From the NCBI RefSeq assembly GCF_002294725.1, contig NZ_NSFT01000008.1, positions 124,001 to 188,000 of the forward strand: a DNA stretch of 64,000 nt, in the 5' to 3' direction. Under the pieces are notes generated by a model. It saw only the letters and a list, made by a program, of their open reading frames with translations. It made no database searches and was not told where the DNA came from. This stretch comes from Mesorhizobium sp. WSM4313 (lineage in GTDB: Bacteria > Pseudomonadota > Alphaproteobacteria > Rhizobiales > Rhizobiaceae). Position numbers and translations under genes: made by a program. Shown here one piece after another: positions 59,521-64,000 of the stretch (its first letter is position 1; every line of letters begins with the position of its first letter).

Positions 59521-59871
59521 AATCGGCATTCCTTGGGTTCGGATCAATGTCTGTTGTTGCGCGCCGTAGTGGGTCGGCTGCTGCGGGTACCGTTATGACA
59601 CCGGCTCTTTTCGGGAGTTTTTCCCGACTGTTGAATCTTGTTTCCGGATTGTGTCTGGCGCTTTCCTCTTGCGGAATGGGATGGCCGCTTCGCAAGCGCG
59701 GGCCGCAACGGTCGCCTGGCGATCAAGCACCCACTTGTGATGAAGGCGGCGGTGCACCCGGCTGGGAGCTTTCATGAACCCAATCGCACGACGCGTGCGA
59801 ATTCCGCGCCCTAATCATTCGATCCGATCGATGCCATCTTGCTGCCGACATACCCAACAGGAGCAGGAACA
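59521..59871. other. Intergenic region between divergent small-protein and SDR genes
   Basis: A 351-base gap between two divergent genes that probably holds promoters for both. I see no repeat family member, no credible gene and no clear operator; the only clear element is the AGGAGCAGGA stretch before the SDR start. Confidence 0.3.
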
Positions 59872-60579
59872 ATGACCACCAACACAGATCATTCCGGCAA
59901 GGTGGCGCTCGTCACCGGCGGCAATCGCGGCATCGGTCTGGAGACGGCGCGCCAGCTTGCGGAACTCGGCTTCACCGTGCTCATCGGTGTGCGCGACCTC
60001 GCCAAGGGCGAGACGGCGGCAAGGACACTTGGCGGCGCCGTCGAAGCCATCGAGCTGGATGTCGCCGCGTCCGAGGCCGCAGACCGCGCCGCGGCCGAGG
60101 TCGAGAGCCGGTTCGGCCGGCTGGACGTTTTGGTCAACAACGCCGCCATCCATTACGACCCTTCGGCGCAGGCGCTCAGGCCCGACTGGACGGTGATCCG
60201 CGAGGCATTCGAGACCAATGTCTTCGGCGCCTGGCGCGTCGCTGCCGCCTTGGCGCCGCTGCTTGGCGCTTCCGGCCACGGCCGTTTGGTCAACGTCTCG
60301 TCGGAAGGCGGCTCGCTCGCTTCGATGGGCGCCGGCGCGCCTGCCTATTCGACCAGCAAGGCGACGCTCAACGCGCTGACCCGCATCCTGGCGGCTGAGC
60401 TGCGCGGTGCAGGCGTCCTGGTCAATGCGATCTGCCCCGGCTGGGTCGCGACCGATATGGGCGGCCCCGGCGGCAGGCCGGTCGTGCAAGGGGCGGCCGG
60501 CATCGTCTGGGCCGCTACCCTGCCGGACGACGGTCCGACCGGCGGCTTTTTTCGCGACGGCAAGCGGCTGGCGTGGTGA
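59872..60579 (+). CDS. Short-chain dehydrogenase/reductase, carbonyl-reductase-like
   Basis: A 235-residue classical SDR: cofactor motif VALVTGGNRGIGLETARQLA (TGxxxGIG), NNAA in VLVNNAAIHYD, catalytic Ser in VNVSSEGGS and the YxxxK pair in PAYSTSKATLNAL. The ICPGWVATDMGG segment closes the active site. It is complete, in contrast to the SDR at 57.6-58.3 kb. It resembles human carbonyl-reductase-like SDRs. ATG 59872 is preceded by AGGAGCAGGA. Confidence 0.9.
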   Translation: MTTNTDHSGKVALVTGGNRGIGLETARQLAELGFTVLIGVRDLAKGETAARTLGGAVEAIELDVAASEAADRAAAEVESRFGRLDVLVNNAAIHYDPSAQALRPDWTVIREAFETNVFGAWRVAAALAPLLGASGHGRLVNVSSEGGSLASMGAGAPAYSTSKATLNALTRILAAELRGAGVLVNAICPGWVATDMGGPGGRPVVQGAAGIVWAATLPDDGPTGGFFRDGKRLAW

Positions 60580-60947
60580 GCAGAAAATAGAAGCTTAAGA
60601 CAAGCCGTTGAAAAGTATAAATTTTCCACTCGGGCGTCGAAAAGTGAGCGTGAGGGTGGAAAAGCCAGCCAATGCAAGCACTTAGCCTGCATATCGCCTG
60701 TCTGTTTGGTAAACGCTGGTCTGCCGATAGCCATGCTACGAAAATAGCATTCTCGGCCCGCGACATGTGGTGCTAGGCTCGCGCCCGTGCACCCAAGGCA
60801 CGCTGCGGTCCAGCCCGCAAACAGGAGGGCCCGCGAGAGGAGGAGCGGCAGAGCGGGATCGAGGCTCCAATCCAAAATCCGAAGGAACTGTTGAACCATC
60901 GCGAGGCAGCCGCGTTTCCCGTGGTTGCCACATGGGAGGAACCACCA
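60580..60947. promoter_or_regulatory. Leader region of the branched-chain-type ABC operon
   Basis: A 368-base gap with an AT-rich block (AAAGTATAAATTTTCC near 60612-60627) and purine-rich leader sequence. It probably contains the operon promoter, but no convincing -35/-10 pair or palindrome was found. GGGAGGA (60934-60940) is the ribosome site of the first gene. Confidence 0.3.
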
Positions 60948-62156
60948 GTGAAATCATCCTATCTCGTCTCGGCCGCGCTCCTTGCGGCATCCGCAGTGCC
61001 GGCCGCGGCTGGCGAAATCTCCGATGGCAAGGTCAAGATCGGCATCCTCAACGACCAGTCGGGCGTCTATGCCGATTTCGGCGGCAAGTGGTCGGTCGAG
61101 GCCGCCAAGATGGCGGTCGATGATTTCGGCGGCAAGGTGCAGGGCGCGCCGATCGAGATCGTCAGCGCCGACCATCAGAACAAGCCTGACATTGCCTCCA
61201 ACATCGCGCGCCAGTGGTACGACACCGAGCAGGTCGACGCGATCATGGAGCTCACCACCTCGTCCGTGGCGCTGGCCGTGCAGGGGCTTTCCAAGGAAAA
61301 AAAGAAGATCGATATCGTCACCGGGGCGGCTTCCACCGACCTCACCGGCAAGCAGTGCTCGCCCTATGGTTTCCATTGGGCCTACGACACGCACTCCCAA
61401 GCGGTCGGCACCGGCGGCCAACTGGTCAAGCAGGGCGGCGACAGCTGGTATTTCATCACCGTCGACTATGCATTCGGCTATTCGCTGAAGGACCAGACCG
61501 CCAAGCTCGTCGAGGCGAGCGGCGGCAAAGTGCTGGGCGAGGTGCGCTATCCGCTCGGTTCCACCGACTATTCCTCCTTCCTGCTGCAGGCGCAGTCCTC
61601 CGGCGCCAAGATCGTCGGGCTCGCCAATGCCGGCCTCGACACCTCGAACTCGATCAAGCAGGCAGCCGAATTCGGCATCGTCGCCGGCGGCCAGCGGCTG
61701 GCCGCGCTCCTCTTCACGCTCGCCGAAGTGCATGGGCTGGGCCTGCAGGCAGCCCAGGGCGTGGTGCTGACCGAAGGCTTTTACTGGGACCGCGACGACA
61801 AGAGCCGTGAATTCGCCCAGCGCTTCTTCAAGCGCACAAACCGCATGCCGAACATGATCCAGGCCGGCACCTATTCGGCCGTGACGCAGTATCTGAAGGC
61901 CATCGACAAGGCCGGCACCGACGGGACCGAGGCGGTTGCCAAGGAGCTGCATGAGATGCCGGTCAACGACGTCTTCACCGCCAACGGCAAGGTGCAGGCC
62001 GACGGCTCGATGGTGCACGACATGTATCTCTACCAGGTCAAGAAGCCGGAAGAGTCGAAGAAGGACTGGGACTATTACACCTATCTGGCGACCATTCCGG
62101 GCGACAAGGCCTTCATGAAGGCCGAGGACAGCGGCTGTCCGCTCGTCGCCAAGTGA
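60948..62156 (+). CDS. Branched-chain amino acid/amide-type ABC transporter substrate-binding protein
   Basis: A 402-residue periplasmic binding protein (LivJ/UrtA/AmiC-like). Signal peptide VKSSYLVSAALLAASAVPAA; mature start GEISDGKVKIGILNDQSGVY. The two-lobe pattern (YFITVDYAFGYSLKDQTAKL, DTSNSIKQAAEFGIV) fits the Peripla_BP_6 fold. The start is GTG 60948 with GGGAGGA 7 bases upstream. First gene of the operon; the ligand may be an amino acid, urea or an aromatic compound. Confidence 0.9.
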   Translation: MKSSYLVSAALLAASAVPAAAGEISDGKVKIGILNDQSGVYADFGGKWSVEAAKMAVDDFGGKVQGAPIEIVSADHQNKPDIASNIARQWYDTEQVDAIMELTTSSVALAVQGLSKEKKKIDIVTGAASTDLTGKQCSPYGFHWAYDTHSQAVGTGGQLVKQGGDSWYFITVDYAFGYSLKDQTAKLVEASGGKVLGEVRYPLGSTDYSSFLLQAQSSGAKIVGLANAGLDTSNSIKQAAEFGIVAGGQRLAALLFTLAEVHGLGLQAAQGVVLTEGFYWDRDDKSREFAQRFFKRTNRMPNMIQAGTYSAVTQYLKAIDKAGTDGTEAVAKELHEMPVNDVFTANGKVQADGSMVHDMYLYQVKKPEESKKDWDYYTYLATIPGDKAFMKAEDSGCPLVAK

Positions 62157-62953
62157 CGCTCGACACCGCCACCGCTGTCCGCCCGGACAGCACGGACCAG
62201 ATGCCGCGGGTGGTGCTTTCCGCCCGCGGCCTGCGGCGCGACTTCGCCGGCTTCGTCGCGGTGAAGGATGTCGACCTCGACGTCCATCACGCCAAGATCC
62301 ATGCGCTGATCGGCCCGAACGGCGCCGGCAAGACCACCATCTTCAACCTCTTGACCAAATTCCTGCAGCCGACCAGCGGCAGGATCGAATTGCTCGGCAC
62401 CGACATCACCCGCACGCCGCCGGCGAAAGTGGCGCGCATGGGGCTCGTCCGCTCCTTCCAGATATCGGCGATCTTTCCGCACCTCTCCGTGCTCGACAAT
62501 GTTCGCGTGGCGCTGCAGCGTCCAAGCGGGCTGGGCTACCAGTTCTGGCGCCCGGCCTCGGCGTTGGATCGGCTTACGCCGAGGGCGCGCGAGCTGCTCG
62601 CCATCGTCGGCCTCGATGACGCCGCGCATCGTCTCGCCGGCGATCTCTCCTATGGCCGCAAGCGCGTGCTGGAGATCGCCACCACGCTGGCTCTCGAACC
62701 GAAGGTGCTTCTGCTTGACGAGCCGATGGCCGGCATGGGGCATGAGGATGTCGGCACCATCTCCGGCATCATCCGCGCGCTGGCAAAAGACCGCGCCGTG
62801 CTGATGGTCGAGCACAATCTGACCGTCGTTGCCGATCTCTGCGACTGGATCACCGTCATGCAGCGCGGCCAGGTGCTGGCGGCTGGCGACTACGCCGCCG
62901 TCAGCCAGGACGAGCGCGTCCGCGTCGCCTACATGGGGACCGAGCATGAGTGA
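62153..62953 (+). CDS. livG: ABC transporter ATP-binding protein, LivG type
   Basis: A 266-residue ATPase: Walker A GPNGAGKTT (near 52-60), signature reading LSYGRKRVLEIATTLA, Walker B VLLLDEPMAGMG, and His switch VEHNLTVV. The LivG-specific insertion RSFQISAIFPHLSVLDNVRV is present. Its GTG overlaps the binding-protein stop by 4 bases (GTGA). Confidence 0.9.
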   Translation: MTLDTATAVRPDSTDQMPRVVLSARGLRRDFAGFVAVKDVDLDVHHAKIHALIGPNGAGKTTIFNLLTKFLQPTSGRIELLGTDITRTPPAKVARMGLVRSFQISAIFPHLSVLDNVRVALQRPSGLGYQFWRPASALDRLTPRARELLAIVGLDDAAHRLAGDLSYGRKRVLEIATTLALEPKVLLLDEPMAGMGHEDVGTISGIIRALAKDRAVLMVEHNLTVVADLCDWITVMQRGQVLAAGDYAAVSQDERVRVAYMGTEHE

Positions 62954-63650
62954 GCCGCTGCTTGCCGTGCGCGACCTCCACGCCTGGTATGGCGAGGGCC
63001 ATGCGCTGCATGGCGTCAACCTCGACGTCATGCGCGGCGAGACCGTGACGCTGCTTGGCCGCAACGGCGTCGGCAAGACGACGACGCTGCGCGCCATCAT
63101 GGGCCTGATCCGCAAGCGCACCGGCTCCGTCACCTTCAACGGCAAGGACCTGATCCGCCTGCCGTTGCACCGCGTCGCGCATCAGGGCATCGGCTTCGTG
63201 CCAGAGGAGCGCGGCATCTTCGCCACTCTTACCGTCGACGAGAACCTGATCCTGCCGCCGGTCGTGGCCAAGGGCGGCATGAGCGTCGAGGAGATATTCG
63301 AACTTTTCCCGAACCTCAAGGAACGCCGCAACAGCCAGGGCACGAAGCTGTCCGGCGGCGAGCAGCAGATGCTGGCCATCGCCCGCATCCTGCGGACCGG
63401 CGTCGAGATGCTTTTGCTCGACGAGCCGACGGAGGGCCTGGCGCCCGTCATCGTCCAGCGAATCGGCGAGTTGCTGGCGACGTGGAAGAAGCGCGGCATG
63501 ACCATCTTGCTGGTCGAGCAGAACTTTCGCTTCGCCGCCCGCATCGCCGACCGCTTCTACCTGATGGACCACGGCAAGGTGGTGGAGGGTTTTGCCGTCG
63601 GCCAGCTGACGGCGCATACCGACAAGCTGCACGAGGTGCTGGGGGTATGA
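62946..63650 (+). CDS. livF: ABC transporter ATP-binding protein, LivF type
   Basis: A 234-residue ATPase: Walker A GRNGVGKTT (near 38-46), VPEERGIFATLTVDENL as the Q-loop/LivF hallmark, signature LSGGEQQMLAIARIL, Walker B MLLLDEPTEGLAP, and His switch VEQNFRFA. Its ATG overlaps the LivG stop by 8 bases (ATGAGTGA), so the two ATPases are made together as the heterodimer of the importer. Confidence 0.92.
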   Translation: MSEPLLAVRDLHAWYGEGHALHGVNLDVMRGETVTLLGRNGVGKTTTLRAIMGLIRKRTGSVTFNGKDLIRLPLHRVAHQGIGFVPEERGIFATLTVDENLILPPVVAKGGMSVEEIFELFPNLKERRNSQGTKLSGGEQQMLAIARILRTGVEMLLLDEPTEGLAPVIVQRIGELLATWKKRGMTILLVEQNFRFAARIADRFYLMDHGKVVEGFAVGQLTAHTDKLHEVLGV

Positions 63651-63657
63651 TGGTGCC

Positions 63658-64000
63658 ATGACCATGATCTTCGGCATCCCAATCCAGGCACTCCTCGGCC
63701 AACTCCTCGTTGGCCTGATCAACGGCTCTTTCTACGCCATGCTCAGCCTCGGGCTCGCCGTCATCTTCGGCCTGCTGCGCATCATCAATTTCGCCCATGG
63801 CGCGCTCTATATGCTGGGCGCCTTCATCGGCTATCTGCTGCTGGTGCATTTGGGCATCGGCTACTGGCCGGCGCTGGTCCTGGTGCCGCTTGCCGTCGGC
63901 CTGTTCGGCATGGCGATCGAGCGCATGGCCCTGTCGCGGCTCTACCGCCTCGACCCGCTCTATGGCCTGCTCTTCACCTTCGGCCTCGCCTTGGTCATCG
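63658..64000 (+). CDS. livH: Branched-chain-type ABC transporter permease, LivH type (partial, runs off window)
   Basis: The first 114 residues of a polytopic permease, starting 8 bases after livF. The LivH hallmark LVGLINGSFYAMLSLGLAVI followed by FGLLRIINFAHGALYMLGAF is intact, so the start is reliable. The C-terminal part and the partner LivM are beyond the window end. Confidence 0.9.
   Translation, partial: MTMIFGIPIQALLGQLLVGLINGSFYAMLSLGLAVIFGLLRIINFAHGALYMLGAFIGYLLLVHLGIGYWPALVLVPLAVGLFGMAIERMALSRLYRLDPLYGLLFTFGLALVI

Overview
The window looks like chromosomal DNA from an alphaproteobacterium of the order Hyphomicrobiales, most likely Mesorhizobium or a close relative. This is an inference from several things: uniformly high GC, dense coding with many 4-base start/stop overlaps (ATGA, GTGA), frequent GTG and TTG starts behind clear Shine-Dalgarno sequences, RIME-like palindromes, and several families of short intergenic inverted repeats of the kind common in rhizobia. 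I saw no rRNA or tRNA gene, insertion sequence, prophage, CRISPR array or replication origin.

Layout. 1-6.2 kb: a CPA2 cation/proton antiporter with a UspA-like tail, an MFS transporter, a VOC-fold protein, a DUF1127 protein and a LuxR-HTH/TPR regulator. 6.2-10.6 kb: a complete carbohydrate ABC importer on the minus strand (ATPase, binding protein, two permeases), with a 12-bp perfect palindrome of LacI-operator type upstream. 11-18 kb: mixed metabolic genes (DUF922 protease-like protein, flavin monooxygenase, glutathione transferase, aldo/keto reductase, a two-gene ABC exporter, GNAT). 18-31.4 kb: an exopolysaccharide locus with a FAD oxidoreductase coupled to a sugar-transferase-like beta-propeller protein, a Wzz/GumC chain-length protein with a degenerate ATPase domain, a Wzy/VpsF-like polymerase, a GH5 glycosidase, two glycosyltransferases, a Wzx flippase and a FemAB/GNAT-like transferase. 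No priming glycosyltransferase or Wza exporter is present here. A duplicated 3' remnant of the oxidoreductase lies just downstream of it.

32-36.8 kb: a non-homologous end-joining locus (LigD with PE-ligase-polymerase order, then Ku) in which Ku is translationally coupled to a protein with a BRCT-like N-terminus and TPR repeats. 37-43 kb: a hydrolase, exonuclease III, an SdrD_B-like membrane-anchored protein, and then, in an apparently empty 0.8-kb gap, three tandem minus-strand mini-genes for 28-32-residue peptides. These share a leader with the YxxPxLxxxG motif known from lasso-peptide leaders and have different short tails. They are too small for normal gene calling and have no maturation genes nearby, and they are the most novel item in the window. 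A membrane-anchored WD40 protein is divergent from them.

43-60.6 kb: amidase, MFS/LysR divergent pair, isochorismatase-like hydrolase, GFA-family protein, CodA-like amidohydrolase, a second DUF1127 protein, a tail-anchored sulfotransferase-like protein, a PLP aminotransferase behind a palindrome, a PEBP protein, a YghU-type glutathione transferase, an HtrA-like protein that has lost its whole catalytic triad, a LysR regulator, an SDR lacking the catalytic Tyr/Lys, a YdeI-family protein, a His-rich secreted protein and a canonical SDR. 60.9-64 kb: a branched-chain amino acid/amide-type ABC importer operon (binding protein, LivG, LivF, start of LivH) that runs off the window end.
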